Shown here: one piece after another, positions 37,558 to 48,000 of the stretch
Position numbering within the stretch: the first letter of the stretch is position 1
Layout of the letters: the number at the start of each line of letters is the position of its first letter
Assembly: GCA_018141785.1 (NCBI GenBank)
Contig: CP073341.1
Span: forward strand, 1,721,422-1,785,421
Length of the DNA: 64,000 nt
Reading direction: 5' to 3'
DNA from: Candidatus Paraprochloron terpiosi LD05
GTDB lineage: Bacteria > Cyanobacteriota > Cyanobacteriia > Cyanobacteriales > Prochloraceae
Notes under the pieces: model-generated
Told to the model about the DNA's origin: nothing
The model's database searches: none
Seen by the model: the letters and a program-made list of their open reading frames with translations, nothing else
Program-made: the position numbers and the translations under genes

Positions 37558-38283
37558 TTATAGTACAGACTGAGGTTCTCTGGGGAGAAAATCAACTAGT
37601 CCTAAATACTCAATCCCTTCTGGTGTTACTGCAAAGCGATAGGGAAAGACTTCTAATCCCGCTTTCACTGCTTCCCGCAAGAGGGATCCATATACCATAT
37701 CTTTACTATCTCCCGGAGCAAAACTCACACAATCCCCTCGATTGATAAAGTAGAGCATAGCCCCCCTAGCCCTAGGTAAGATAGCGGTTAATTCCCGCAA
37801 ATGTTTCTGTCCCCTCTCCGTTACTGTATCAGGAAATAAAGCCACCTTTCCTTCAGCTAAAGTCACGTTCTTCACTTCTAAATAAAGGGGTAATTTCCCC
37901 TTAGCACCCAAAAGAAAATCCACCCTGCTCTTGTTTGTATCTCCATAGGGTACCTCCGTCCTAATCTTATTATACTCCTGCAACTCGGGAAATATTCTCA
38001 ATTCCAACCCCAACTTCACAATTTTGTTGGGAAGTCCAGTATTAACTCCAACCCAAGTATCTCCTACCTGAATCATTTCCCAAGTATAAGCTAACTTGCG
38101 CTTGGGATTATTGCTCCGAGACACCCCAACCCAACTTCCAGGAGTACAAACCCCTATCATAGGTCCAGTATTGGGACAATGAGCAGTAATAACCTCCCCA
38201 GAATCTAACTCAATATCCGCCAAAAAGCGCTTATACCTCTTGACTAACTTTCCTAAGACTAATTTTTCATATTTATACAACAT
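37558..38283 (-). CDS. sfsA: SfsA, DNA-binding/sugar fermentation stimulation protein homologue
   Basis: A 241-residue SfsA-family protein: KRYKRFLADIELDSGEVITA, HCPNTGPMIG, and the C-terminal nuclease-like core SRVDFLLG...LYLEVKNVTL, RGQKHLRELTAI. SfsA proteins have an OB-like N-terminus and a PD-(D/E)xK-like C-terminal fold; the cell role is unclear. ATG at 38283 is the family start. The frame upstream to 38424 is created by a dispersed CGCAAAGGCG repeat. Confidence 0.9.
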   Translation of the reverse strand: MLYKYEKLVLGKLVKRYKRFLADIELDSGEVITAHCPNTGPMIGVCTPGSWVGVSRSNNPKRKLAYTWEMIQVGDTWVGVNTGLPNKIVKLGLELRIFPELQEYNKIRTEVPYGDTNKSRVDFLLGAKGKLPLYLEVKNVTLAEGKVALFPDTVTERGQKHLRELTAILPRARGAMLYFINRGDCVSFAPGDSKDMVYGSLLREAVKAGLEVFPYRFAVTPEGIEYLGLVDFLPREPQSVL

Positions 38284-38445
38284 TACAATCCTATGACTAA
38301 AGTTTAATATTGAAGTCTCGCGCAAAGGCGCAAAGGCGCGAAGGAAACATTTTAAGATACCTCTTGCCAAAATAACTAAGGAAAAATTCTGTAGATATGG
38401 CTGCGATGAGCGACACGTTGACATTTGAAGAATCCCTTACTGTAT

Positions 38446-38640
38446 TCAACCGTCCACATTCGTCTTTTTTAAGGATTGATAATAATTTTTTGCTTCCTCT
38501 CCCGAGAGTCTTTCATCAAGTTTTGCCAAGCCAAAGTTTTCCAAGATTTCCTCAATCTTTTCAAACTCATTCAGGGGAATTTGCACAGCAACTTTTTCTT
38601 GATGAGAATCAAGAACGTAATTTTTCTGAATTTCCAGCAT
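38446..38640 (-). CDS. Small antitoxin-like protein
   Basis: About 64 residues, MLEIQKNYVLDSHQEKVAVQ IPLNEFEKIEEILENFGLAK, ending QSLKKTNVDG. The layout (short beta strand, then an IPLNEFEKIEEILE helix) is typical of Phd/RelB-like antitoxins common in cyanobacteria, but no toxin gene follows. The flanking 11-mer ccgtccacatt occurs at both ends (38451 and 38651). Confidence 0.55.
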   Translation of the reverse strand: MLEIQKNYVLDSHQEKVAVQIPLNEFEKIEEILENFGLAKLDERLSGEEAKNYYQSLKKTNVDG

Positions 38641-38665
38641 TTGACTACCGTCCACATTACAGCAT

Positions 38666-39763
38666 TCATCCAAGATTATAACCTAAATGCTGATAAGCAG
38701 CTTCCGTCACCACCCTCCCTCTATTAGTACGGTTAATAAAGCCAATTTGCAGCAAATAAGGTTCGTAAACTTCCTCAATCGTCTTGGCATCCTCTCCTGT
38801 GGCTGCTGCAACTGACTCCAAACCCACTGGTCCACCTTTAAACTGCTCGATAGCTGTCTTTAATACTAACCTATCTGTCCAATCTAATCCCAGGGAGTCT
38901 ACATTATATATGTCCAAAGCTTCTGCTGCCAATTCCTGACTGATACATTGCTCACCCTTCACCTGAACGTAGTCCCTCACTCGACGCAACAAGCGGTTAG
39001 CGATACGGGGGGTACCTCGACTCCGTCGGGCTATTTCTGTAGCCCCCTCTTCAGTAATGGCTATTTGCAAAACTTCCCCGGTGCGCTGGACAATTAAAGT
39101 TAGTTCGTCCACTTCATAAAAGCGCAACCGTTGAATTAAACCGAAGCGATCCCGTAAAGGGGAAGTGAGGGAACCTACTTTAGTCGTCGCTCCTACTAAG
39201 GTAAAAGGGGGTAGGGGAATACTGCGAATTCGCGCAGCAGTTCCTTTACCCATGGTAATATCTAAACGGCAGTCTTCCATAGCAGGATAGAGTAATTCTT
39301 CTGTGACTCGGTTGAGACGATGAATTTCGTCGATGAAGAGAATATCTCCTGGTTTGAGGTTAATTAATAATCCGGTAATGTCTCGGGGACGTTCTAAAGC
39401 TGGGGCGGCGGTAATTTTGCAATTTACCCCCATTTCTGCGGCTAAAATGAGGGACATGGTAGTTTTCCCTAGTCCCGGGGGACCATATAAAAGCAGGTGA
39501 TCCAGGGGATCCTTCCTTCCTTTAGCCGCAGCAATAGCAATTTCTAGGACTCCTTTTAAGTCTTTTTGACCAATATAATCCCCTAGACGATGAGGTCGTA
39601 TATTATCTTCGTTGCTGTCTGTTTCTTCTTGGGTTGCACACGCCAAGAGCAACTGTTCTTCTACTGTGGTTTCAGTTTTGGTGTTACCCCGCTTCCCCCT
39701 ACTTTTGCGCTTTTTTCCTGGGGAAGGAGAACCCTTGTCTTGGGATAATCTTTTAATTGCCAT
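38666..39763 (-). CDS. ruvB: Holliday junction helicase RuvB
   Basis: A 365-residue AAA+ motor for branch migration with RuvA. The Walker A is [13 protein letters not shown], Walker B is [10 protein letters not shown], sensor 1 is [11 protein letters not shown] with arginine finger SPLRDRFG, and there is a winged-helix C-terminus ([20 protein letters not shown]). Compared with E. coli it has a basic N-terminal extension ([15 protein letters not shown]), as is common in cyanobacteria. ATG at 39763 is chosen; upstream sequence to 39904 is repeat-derived. Confidence 0.95.
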   Translation of the reverse strand: MAIKRLSQDKGSPSPGKKRKSRGKRGNTKTETTVEEQLLLACATQEETDSNEDNIRPHRLGDYIGQKDLKGVLEIAIAAAKGRKDPLDHLLLYGPPGLGKTTMSLILAAEMGVNCKITAAPALERPRDITGLLINLKPGDILFIDEIHRLNRVTEELLYPAMEDCRLDITMGKGTAARIRSIPLPPFTLVGATTKVGSLTSPLRDRFGLIQRLRFYEVDELTLIVQRTGEVLQIAITEEGATEIARRSRGTPRIANRLLRRVRDYVQVKGEQCISQELAAEALDIYNVDSLGLDWTDRLVLKTAIEQFKGGPVGLESVAAATGEDAKTIEEVYEPYLLQIGFINRTNRGRVVTEAAYQHLGYNLG

Positions 39764-39904
39764 GTTTATCTTGTAGTTACTTTGACTAATACACCTCCAC
39801 CAGTTATAGTAATTCGTTTCACGCAGAGTCGCAGAGGCGCAGAGAGGCGGGGAGAAATTTTTCGACCTTACACCCACGGACATTATACCAGGTAGGGTAG
39901 GCAA

Positions 39905-40126
39905 TAGCTATATTAATTTTAGCTTAAGATTTGGCAGTTGACATTGCCAGAGATAATTGTAACAAAAGTTTACATAGGAAGTATTGACATTAGGCTATTT
40001 TCGTTTTAGGATAGAATGGAGCATGGGCGATAGCGTAACGCATCATATCACGTTTATATAGTTAGGATATATGCATGCGGACATGATATAATAGAATTGG
40101 GGAACCGTCAATAGGCTCCCTTCATC
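39905..40126. other. Intergenic region
   Basis: No gene is seen. It holds AT-rich sequence upstream of ruvB with a possible TATAAT at 40086-40091, and the palindrome ATCCTATTTATAGGAT (40124-40139) over the end of the methyltransferase frame, which might act as its terminator stem. Confidence 0.4.
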
Positions 40127-40849
40127 CTATTTATAGGATACTAAAAAGTTGTCATCAACAATCTGATAATTTTTGAATCCAGCATCAGCCAAAACCTTAT
40201 TAGTTTGCCCACCATTATAAAAGGATAAACGGCAAAATTGCTCACTTAAAACTTCACCGTCAGCTTTAGAGAAGATATAGAACTTGTTCATATAAGAGGG
40301 TTCCTTCTCAATCTTCTGCTCATAAAAAATACCCCCTTAAATTTTCTTGCGGTAGTTACTGTGTGGTCCTTGAATTGCCAATGCCAATAAACCGTTTTCA
40401 CTTAACTGACTGTTAAGCTTTGCAAGCAACTGTTCATTTTGGCCCGCCTCAGTTATATGGCTGTAAAGTCGAATCTCATCATCTTCTTTCGTCGCAGAAA
40501 TAGCACCACCGGTTGAAATGGCAGCTTCAAACTTAACGTCAGTCTCAAATTTTGTAATATCTTCGCAAATTAACTTGACATTGGTATTAGCTAACCTTTT
40601 TTGAGCGATTTCTAGCATTTTTGAGGAGAAGTCTACACCCACAATCTCGTAATCTGCTAAAGTAAGCATTTGTTCAGAAAGCAATCCACTTCCTATACCA
40701 ATATCTAAAACTTTCCTTCGAGCACCAAGTAGGTTGGACAAATTCTTGGCAAGGGATTCAAAGTCATAGTATCCGCTTGTTAGTAAATTATCATAATATT
40801 CAACGATTTCAACATACTCGTTCTCGCGGGTCGTGTTTTTGTCAGTCAT
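40127..40849 (-). pseudogene. Class I SAM-dependent methyltransferase with in-frame stop
   Basis: Motif I (KVLDIGIGSGLLSEQML), motif II (YEIVGVDFSSKMLEIAQKRL) and post-II KLICEDITKF define a class I methyltransferase. The open part ends with TAA at 40337-40339 (SNYRKKI stop). The frame then continues for 69 codons with sensible sequence (GGIFYEQKIEKEPSYMNKFY, SKADGEVLSEQFCRLSFYN, GGQTNKVLADAGF) to TAG at 40127. The substrate is unknown. Confidence 0.75.
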
Positions 40850-40947
40850 AATCCTGATGGTTTGTTACCTATGGTATATCACTATAACATAGTTTGTCAT
40901 TTTGAGTCAATAATGGAAGATAACTATGCAGATCCGGTGGTAACTGG

Positions 40948-42093
40948 TTACTGATAACCGATAACTGGTTTAATCTTTCCACCCTCAATAGAAATAATTT
41001 GAGAATTGGACAACCACTGGGAGTCGAAAGAATGCAAATGAGTAGTAGTAATCAAAGTCTGAAAGCGATCGCCTATGGTAGCCAAAAGTTGCTGCTGACG
41101 GTGGGGATCCAATTCTGCCAAAACATCGTCTAACAGGAGTAAAGGGGGTTCTCCCACCACTTCTTCAATTAAATTTAACTCCGCTAATTTTAATGCTAGC
41201 ACCAGAGTACGCTGCTGTCCCTGGGAACCATAAGACCGAGCTGGGGTATCATTAATAGTCAATTCTACTTCATCTCGATGAGGACCCACTACCGTTCTCC
41301 CCTGGTGAACTTCTGCTACCCGACGCTCCTCTATTTTCCCTAAAAAAGCTTGCTGCACATGAGCTGGATCATCTTCGCCCCAAACCACATTGGGAGCATA
41401 TTTAATCTCCAATACTTCCGTTTTGCCACTAATACCACTGTGCCATGTTCTACAAAGAGGAGCAAGTCTGGCTACTACCCTTGCTCTTCTCCTAGTCACC
41501 CGAGAACCAGTGGTGGCTAATTGCTCATCCCACAGCTTCAGTTGTGCCATTTCACTGTCACCAATCTCTGTGGGGGACTCAGACTGGCGTATTTTCTTTA
41601 ACAAAGCATTCCGCTGGCGCAAAACTTGGGAATATTGATGTAAAATATGGGCATAGATGGGTTCTAATTGTATTACCAGAGCATCTAGCCAATGACGACG
41701 ACATTCTGGCGCTCCTCGCACTAATTCTAAATCTAAACTGGAGAATTGAACTGTATTAAGCGCTCCGAGAAAGTCAAGGTGACGACGTAAGGATTCCCCG
41801 TTTAAAGTAACTGTGCGCCTTCCTTTTTTTCTGAAGGTTAAAACTAACTCTGCTTTACTATAAGCACGGTTGATTTTAGCAATAACTTGACCTGTATTTT
41901 CCCCTTCCAAAACTAATTCCCTATCCCGGTTTGCTCGACGACTTTTTAAGGTAGACAGCAACTCCACTGCTTCCAGGAGGTTGGACTTCCCCTGAGCATT
42001 ATTCCCCACCAAAATGGTCTTTTGAGTCTCAAAATCTACCCGAGTATCCAGGTAGTTACGAAATGAACGCAGGTGTAAGTTCTCCAAGTACAT
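40948..42093 (-). CDS. recF: RecF, recombinational repair ATPase
   Basis: An SMC-like ATPase that helps load RecA at gaps. It starts YLENLHLRSFRNYLDTRVDF; the Walker A is VGNNAQGKSNLLEAVELLS, the signature is YGSQGQQRTLVLALKLAEL, and Walker B is PLLLLDDVLAELDPHRQQ. 381 residues, normal. Start ATG at 42093; the extra frame to 42147 has no family support. Confidence 0.95.
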   Translation of the reverse strand: MYLENLHLRSFRNYLDTRVDFETQKTILVGNNAQGKSNLLEAVELLSTLKSRRANRDRELVLEGENTGQVIAKINRAYSKAELVLTFRKKGRRTVTLNGESLRRHLDFLGALNTVQFSSLDLELVRGAPECRRHWLDALVIQLEPIYAHILHQYSQVLRQRNALLKKIRQSESPTEIGDSEMAQLKLWDEQLATTGSRVTRRRARVVARLAPLCRTWHSGISGKTEVLEIKYAPNVVWGEDDPAHVQQAFLGKIEERRVAEVHQGRTVVGPHRDEVELTINDTPARSYGSQGQQRTLVLALKLAELNLIEEVVGEPPLLLLDDVLAELDPHRQQQLLATIGDRFQTLITTTHLHSFDSQWLSNSQIISIEGGKIKPVIGYQ

Positions 42094-42253
42094 CTTATAG
42101 CAGTTTGCGCGGGTGTACATGGGCAAAATTGCGGTGGCGTAACGCACCGATTTTTATTTCGGCAGGATATCCATCATAGCACAAAAACTATTTGACAAGA
42201 AGTCTATTGGGAAACTGTTATAATAATTCATACCGTTAAAAAAGGTAAAGTAG

Positions 42254-42736
42254 ATGGGCAGTAATTTGAGTGAACTATTAGAGCCTATTGCCGCTTGATT
42301 TCGCACCCTAGGCACCCCGGAACCCCTGGTACATTGGGGACATCCAGCAATGATGGCTATTGTCATTTTCGTGATGGGCAGTTTTGTCGCCTGGGCGGGA
42401 TGGCGTGGTAGACTAAAAGGAGATGATGAGGCAGCTAAGATAAGTAAGGCCAAACATAGGCAGGTTGCTCCTTTAATGTTATTTTTCCTGGCAGCAGGCT
42501 ATACGGGAGGGGTTTTATCCCTGGTAATGCAGCATCAACCCCTGCTAGAAAGTCCCCATTTCTGGACTGGTTCGGTAGTTTTAACTTTGTTAGCCATTAA
42601 TGCTACTATTTCCTTGACTGGTTTTTGGGGGAATAAAGCCAGGTTGCGTACAGTTCATGCTTATTTAGGAACTATAGCACTTGGTCTCTTATTTCTCCAC
42701 GCTGCCTTCGGTTTGCAACTTGGTCTTAAGATTTAA
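42254..42736 (+). pseudogene. DUF4079 membrane protein with in-frame TGA
   Basis: The reading frame from ATG 42254 encodes MGSNLSELLEPIAA, then TGA at 42296-42298, then FRTLGTPEPLVHWGHPAMMA and about four membrane helices (VIFVMGSFVAWAGW, PLMLFFLAAGYTGGVL, VVLTLLAINATISLTGF, LGTIALGLLFLHAAFGLQL). In this cyanobacterial family a Trp normally follows IAA, so a TGG to TGA change explains it. Translation might restart at ATG 42350, which would lose the first 32 codons. It overlaps the comEC ATG by one base. Confidence 0.78.
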
Positions 42737-44973
42737 TGAACCCCTACAGCGGCACTATTATCTGTTTAGCTTATATCATCGCCCTATTCTCAGCAGCAGT
42801 ATTTGGGTTTCCCCCGGAACTTGAATTGCAAGAATGGGGGGTCATCGCCCTCTGCTGGGCCATATCTGGCTTTCTGGCAGCCCTTATTATGCCTAGATTG
42901 TGGCTCACAGGACCAAACTATAGGGTGTGGTTAATAGCAGCCCTGGTAGCTATTCTCGCCACCGCTTACGTTCAGCTTCGGGTACCGCAACCAGGAGAAA
43001 ATGATATTAGCTATGTCAACAGTCAATTAGTTCAAGTAAGTGGGAAAATCCTCAGCCAACCTCGTCTGAACAGAAAGCAAACAATCCAATTCTGGTTTTG
43101 GGCTAAACAGGTAAATGAAATTCAAGGTAGCTCCTTAGGCAGGGCAGGAGTGGAAGCAGTCACCGGGAAATTATACGTAACCGTGCCTTTATTGCAAGGA
43201 ACAGGTTTGTCTCCCGGACAGGAAGCTCAAGTAACAGGAATTTTATCCCAACCCAAACCTCAAGTCAATCCGGGAGCTTTTGATTTTGCCGCCTATCTTC
43301 AGCGTCAAGGCTGTTTTGCCACTTTGAAGGGCCAAGTTGTAGGGGCGCTGGGCTTGCGCCCAGTAGGACTCTGGCAGTTGCGCCAAAGAATTATCCGGGC
43401 GCAAGTACACAAGTTGAAGGTGCCAGCAGGTCCCTTAGTCAGTTCCATGGTATTAGGTCGCAGAGCGGTAGATTTACCTTATGATATCCGCGACCAATTC
43501 ATCCGGGCTGGCTTGGCTCACGTCTTGGCGGCTTCTGGCTTTCATGTTGCTTTGCTCCTGGGAGTAGTGCTCACCTTAACCAGGGGTTTATCAGAGAGAT
43601 GGCAGTTAATTCTGGGACTCTGCACCTTAACTGTATACAGCTGTTTAACTGGCCTCCATCCCTCCGTGATGCGAGCTGCAATTATGGGGGTGGGAGCATT
43701 GGTGGCTTTAGTGACGAGACGTAAAGTAAGGCGTTTTGGTTCCTTGGTCTTCGCTGGAACAATATTATTACTAGTCAATCCCCTCTGGCTCTGGGACTTA
43801 GGCTTTCAACTCAGTTTTCTGGCCACTTTGGGATTGATTGTTACCGTACCAGCAGTAGTTGCCAAATTGGATTGGCTACCACCCACTATTGCCCAGTTCA
43901 TCGCCATTCCCATTGCCGCTTCCATTTGGACTCTTCCTTTACTTAGTTACAGCTTTAATACTATTAGGGTTTATGGCATAATAAACAATATTATTCTTAC
44001 TCCATTAATTGCAGTCATTGCTTTCGGAGGTATGATAAGTGCCTTAGGTGCTCTTATTTACCCCCTGGCAGGGAGTGCCATAGCCTGGTTGCTATATTAT
44101 CCCACCCATTTGCTCCTAAAGATAGTGGAATTTTGCACCGCCGGACCGGGCAGTTTATTGGCCGTGGGCACCATTTCTCCGAAGCAAATGCTGGTTATTT
44201 ACGCCCTCTTTTGCCTAATTTGGTGGGGTAAATGGTGGCAGCGTCGTTGGTGGCTAGTAGCTCTCTTTGCCATTAGTATAGTAGTGATCCCCCTCTGGCA
44301 CAAGCAGTCTACCTTATTTCAAGTGACGGTGTTAGCAGCAAAACAGAGCACTGTTGCAGTCATTCAAGACCAGGGCACAGTAACATTAATCAATAGTGGG
44401 GATAGTGATACTGGTAGATACACTATCCTTCCTTTTCTCGCTGCTGAGGGAATTAATAAAATAGATTGTGCTATTGCTCTCCAACCAGAAGTTGACCTAA
44501 AAAATAGTTGGTCAGAGATCCAAACTACTATCCCCATTAAAAGCTGGTTCCACCTTTCCGGACAGTCGGAAAACCTGCCACCCTGCCACCTTCCCATTAA
44601 GTCCCTGAGTGAAGACCCCCCCCTGTTGCAGTTGGAAATAGGGGAGCAGACTTGGTGGTTGTTGGCTAGGGATCGCCCTTTGGGGAGAACTGAGCGGGCA
44701 GGGCTGAAATCTTTAGTAACTGATGAGTTAAAATACAGTCCTGACGTGTTATTTGCCTCAGGTAAGAGTTTCTCCTCTCCCTGGTGGTCAGGACAAAAGC
44801 CAAAAGTAGCGATCGCCCCTGGCTTAACCATGAAACCAGAAACCCAAAAGCAGCTAGAGCAGCAAGATATCCAGCTATATTGGACTGGTAGAGATGGAGC
44901 GATTCAGTGGAGGCCAGCTGTTGGGTGGCAGACTACTTTAGAAAGGGTAGCGGAAGACGCCTCTATGATGTAA
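42736..44973 (+). CDS. comEC: ComEC/Rec2 DNA-uptake channel
   Basis: A 745-residue inner-membrane protein for transport of single-stranded DNA during natural transformation. The N-terminal DUF4131-like soluble part (residues 75-200) is followed by the competence domain with HVLAASGFHVALLLGVVLTL and LHPSVMRAAIMGVGALVALV, many helices, and a C-terminal metallo-beta-lactamase-like region (from about 525) that has lost obvious metal ligands. Its start overlaps the stop of the DUF4079 gene (TAATG), which implies coupling. Together with the pilin gene it suggests type IV pilus-based competence. Confidence 0.92.
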   Translation: MNPYSGTIICLAYIIALFSAAVFGFPPELELQEWGVIALCWAISGFLAALIMPRLWLTGPNYRVWLIAALVAILATAYVQLRVPQPGENDISYVNSQLVQVSGKILSQPRLNRKQTIQFWFWAKQVNEIQGSSLGRAGVEAVTGKLYVTVPLLQGTGLSPGQEAQVTGILSQPKPQVNPGAFDFAAYLQRQGCFATLKGQVVGALGLRPVGLWQLRQRIIRAQVHKLKVPAGPLVSSMVLGRRAVDLPYDIRDQFIRAGLAHVLAASGFHVALLLGVVLTLTRGLSERWQLILGLCTLTVYSCLTGLHPSVMRAAIMGVGALVALVTRRKVRRFGSLVFAGTILLLVNPLWLWDLGFQLSFLATLGLIVTVPAVVAKLDWLPPTIAQFIAIPIAASIWTLPLLSYSFNTIRVYGIINNIILTPLIAVIAFGGMISALGALIYPLAGSAIAWLLYYPTHLLLKIVEFCTAGPGSLLAVGTISPKQMLVIYALFCLIWWGKWWQRRWWLVALFAISIVVIPLWHKQSTLFQVTVLAAKQSTVAVIQDQGTVTLINSGDSDTGRYTILPFLAAEGINKIDCAIALQPEVDLKNSWSEIQTTIPIKSWFHLSGQSENLPPCHLPIKSLSEDPPLLQLEIGEQTWWLLARDRPLGRTERAGLKSLVTDELKYSPDVLFASGKSFSSPWWSGQKPKVAIAPGLTMKPETQKQLEQQDIQLYWTGRDGAIQWRPAVGWQTTLERVAEDASMM

Positions 44974-44993
44974 GATAAGAACAGACCCAAACT

Positions 44994-45080
44994 GGAGAGG
45001 TGGCAGAGTGGTTGAATGCGGCGGTCTCGAAAACCGCTTCACCTTCAGGGGTGACGGGGGTTCGAATCCCCCCCTCTCCG
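44994..45080 (+). tRNA. tRNA-Ser(CGA)
   Basis: The acceptor GGAGAGG pairs with CCTCTCC plus discriminator G. The anticodon stem GCGGT/ACCGC has loop CTCGAAA (anticodon CGA). A long variable arm (ttcaccttcaggggtgac) and a T-arm with GGTTCGAATCC mark it as class II serine tRNA. Confidence 0.94.
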
Positions 45081-45087
45081 TTTAATA

Positions 45088-48000
45088 CTACCAAATAACG
45101 CCACAAGCTAGACGAGGGCCACCACCACCTAGTGGTGCAGGGTTATCGGAAAAGTTATCTCCATGCATGTGAATCATCAAAGAGCGTTGAGTCACATATT
45201 CAACTTTCAGGCGGGGCGCTAACACTGGTATTTCTGCTCTCCCTTCCCTATCAACATATAGTGGAGGTAGATCACCTAGATGTCCTTCACCGTAAGGGCC
45301 TTCGTGACGCCCTGTTAACCATGGATCGAAATGTCCCCCTGCTGCTAGACCTGGTATTATACGCCCCTCCTTTTTACCAGGTCCACAAGCAGCATTTTCA
45401 TGAATATGAAACCCGTGAAGTCCAGGGGTTAGTCCATCCAAATTAGGGGTGATCAGTAAGCCATATTCAGTAATTAGAGTCGAGGGAGATGTTGCCACCT
45501 CGCCCCTCTCCTACGAACTGTACGTGAGACTTTCACCTCATACAGCTCAGGTGCTCCTATGTCTTTACGACGCGCTTCGCGAGTCCGTCTTTAATACGCT
45601 TGCAATGTATTGCTTGCGCCTGGTGACATTCTCGGTGGAGAGCAACTAGATTCTTAGGTTTCCAGTTGTTATGGTTGCCGTCAATGTGGTGCAATTCCAC
45701 GGCACCATCCAACTCCATGAACTTACGATTGCAATGCGGACATATATTCTTCTGTCGCCTGAGGGCTTCAGCGGTTGGGCCCCTATATAGTTTAGAGTTG
45801 CGACCGACCCAGTAGGAAGTATTCCCATTGAAGGGTGAGGCATCACCTTTGACCATTACGTGGTCATTGACTTTCCAGGGAACTGTTGGGAAAGCTTTCT
45901 TAATCTGCTCTGATGTGAGCTGGCGCTTAGCCGCTCCTAAGGGTTTACCCTTGATAGCCAGACGTCTTGCTTTCTCCGCTTCCTTAATTGCCTTCCTGCG
46001 TTTTTCCACCCTCAGCTTACGCCATACCCAGTGATTGAGCGACCATAGCGAGTGCTTGCTCATGTCGCAGTTTTTGTGATATTGCCTCCAACCTCGGATT
46101 TGTGACTCTATCCTTTTCAGGCGAGCCTCCGTGGTTGCGCCATTTCTCCAAGTAGCTTTAACCTTGGCCTTTATGTCCGCATAATTCTCGGAGCTCGGTG
46201 TGGACTTAAAGACTCCACGGGAATTGACACGAAAGCGCCACCCCAGGAAATCGAATCCTTCCGTAGCTTTACTCACCTTAGTCTTGGTTTCGTTAATTCG
46301 TAGCCCTCTGGACTTTAGAAATTCGTCGATATCTTCCCGTAGCTTCTTGGTATCAGCTTCGGGTTTATAGATAAAGACCGCGTCATCCGCGTAACGAATA
46401 CCCCTTATTAGCGGCCTTGACCGTCTTCTCTTCCATTGGTCAGACCCTAGGTTTTCAAATCCATCTAGGGCGATATTGGCCAGTAGGGGTGAGATAACCC
46501 CGCCTTGGGGCGTGCCCTTAATACGGTCGGGATATTCACCACGGACACCTGCTTTCACCGCTTTCCTTAATCCTTTAAGTGCTTCCTTGGGTAAGACTAC
46601 TCCGTTTAACATGACTTGATGGTCTATTTCGTCAAAGCATTTGCTAATGTCTGTTTCCAAAATTAGCTTATCCTTACCGTTAGTTTGGCTGCTGAGATTA
46701 TTGAAAATCAGTATTTGTGCGTCCGCAGTACAGCGTCCGGGTCGGAAGCCGTAGCTCCTTTCTCCGGCAGTTGCTTCGTAGGCGGGCTTCGGCTGCTAAC
46801 TTTAGTAGTGCCTGCCACGCCCGGTCGGCCATTGTAGGGATGCCTAATCCACGAGTTTTGCCATTTGGCTTCGGGATATTTACCCTTCTTAGTTGTTGGT
46901 GTTTCCAGTGGTACCAGTGCTTGTTCAGCTTTTGGCACAACACTAGACGCTCTTTGGGGGAAAGTGCTGTTTTGCCATCAACTCCGGGGGACTTACGCCC
47001 TGTGTTCAGCTGCGTTACTTGTTTGACGGCCAGAGCTTGAGCTGCACGACTTTGTAATAAAAGCCGTTGTAAACGTCTGACTTTGGTTTTTTTTTGCTTG
47101 TTCTTTTGCGCTTTGAAGATACTCCGCTGTAACCGAAATACATGTTGCCGGAATTTCTTCCATGGCAGGTCTTTCCAGACATCGTCAGTCCTCCGGCCAA
47201 TCTTCCCCGTTAGCAGGAATGCTGCTAAATGAAGTCTCAGGGCTTTTAAACTGCGGTATTCGATTGGGGTCTGGTTAGTGATATTCACAGTTTTGACCTT
47301 CATTAGTCGCTCTGATAATTACATTGGGTATCTTTTCTGTAGAAACCGTCAGGCAGTTACGCCTTCTCTTACCCTCGCTCTTCCGTTAGGCCGTTAATCA
47401 AGCGACCCCACCACATTGCGTGTCGGGTTTGGAACCCCTTGTTTCAGTGGAAGTTGAGCGAGTTTTTACTCGTTCCGAACGAACTATTGTTACGAACCCT
47501 TGGGACTCATCCTTTGACCTATCACCAACTCAGGAATGTAAGTGTCAGAAATTCGGCCTTACGAGTTTCTTTCGGTGTCTCTTCTGCAATGCGCGGCTTG
47601 GCAGTGTTAACCCTTAGGTCTTTTCTCAGATGATTCACGTTAAGTTATCCCGGTGTTCTCCCTGTTAGCGGCGTTACCATCAAACCGCTCGATAGCTCCG
47701 GTTCCGCTCTGTTTCCAGCTTCTGCCTGGTGATTAACCTCACAGTGGACAGGTGGGGATTCACATGATTCCTTCATGGGAGAGGCTTGGTTGCACAATTT
47801 CTGACTGTGTCCTCACTCTCATAGTTCATTCAGTTATCAAGGTTCGGTAACCCCCGGCATCGCGGATGGCGGGGGAACGTTTATCCGTTTTCAGCCCCTT
47901 TCGGTGGCTTAGATTATCGGGGACGTTGTCCCGGAAACCTTGTTCCTGCTTATGTTTGGCTTACGCCGCGACCATCACAGGAAACGAGCCGCACTCTTCT

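Larger units (their letters stand above)
45473..47994 (-). mobile_element. Group II intron E in sodC (2522 bp)
   Basis: On the minus strand it begins GTGCGGCTCGTTTCCTGTGA and ends CTCGACTCTAAT, the same ends as intron C, with long stretches of near identity. It is sense to sodC. Its ORF is frameshifted. Domain I carries a palindromic mini-element (47851-47875) that intron C lacks at that place. Confidence 0.93.

Noticed and set aside
1785-42298. Stop-codon reassignment as an explanation for in-frame stops
   Set aside because: TAG, TAA and TGA all occur inside frames, and all three are also used as normal terminators of intact genes here (for example TAG at the end of zwf and of the Uma2 gene at 2126-2956).
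42350-42736. Shorter DUF4079 gene starting at ATG 42350 as the natural gene
   Set aside because: The 32 codons upstream match the family (SELLEPIAA, then LGTPEPLVHWGHP), so the TGA at 42296 is a lesion in a longer gene rather than leader sequence.
45473-45498. Apparent N-terminus MATSPSTLI of the sodC 3' frame
   Set aside because: It is intron E sequence; the same residues open the frame after intron C in tnpA, so it is not part of SodC.
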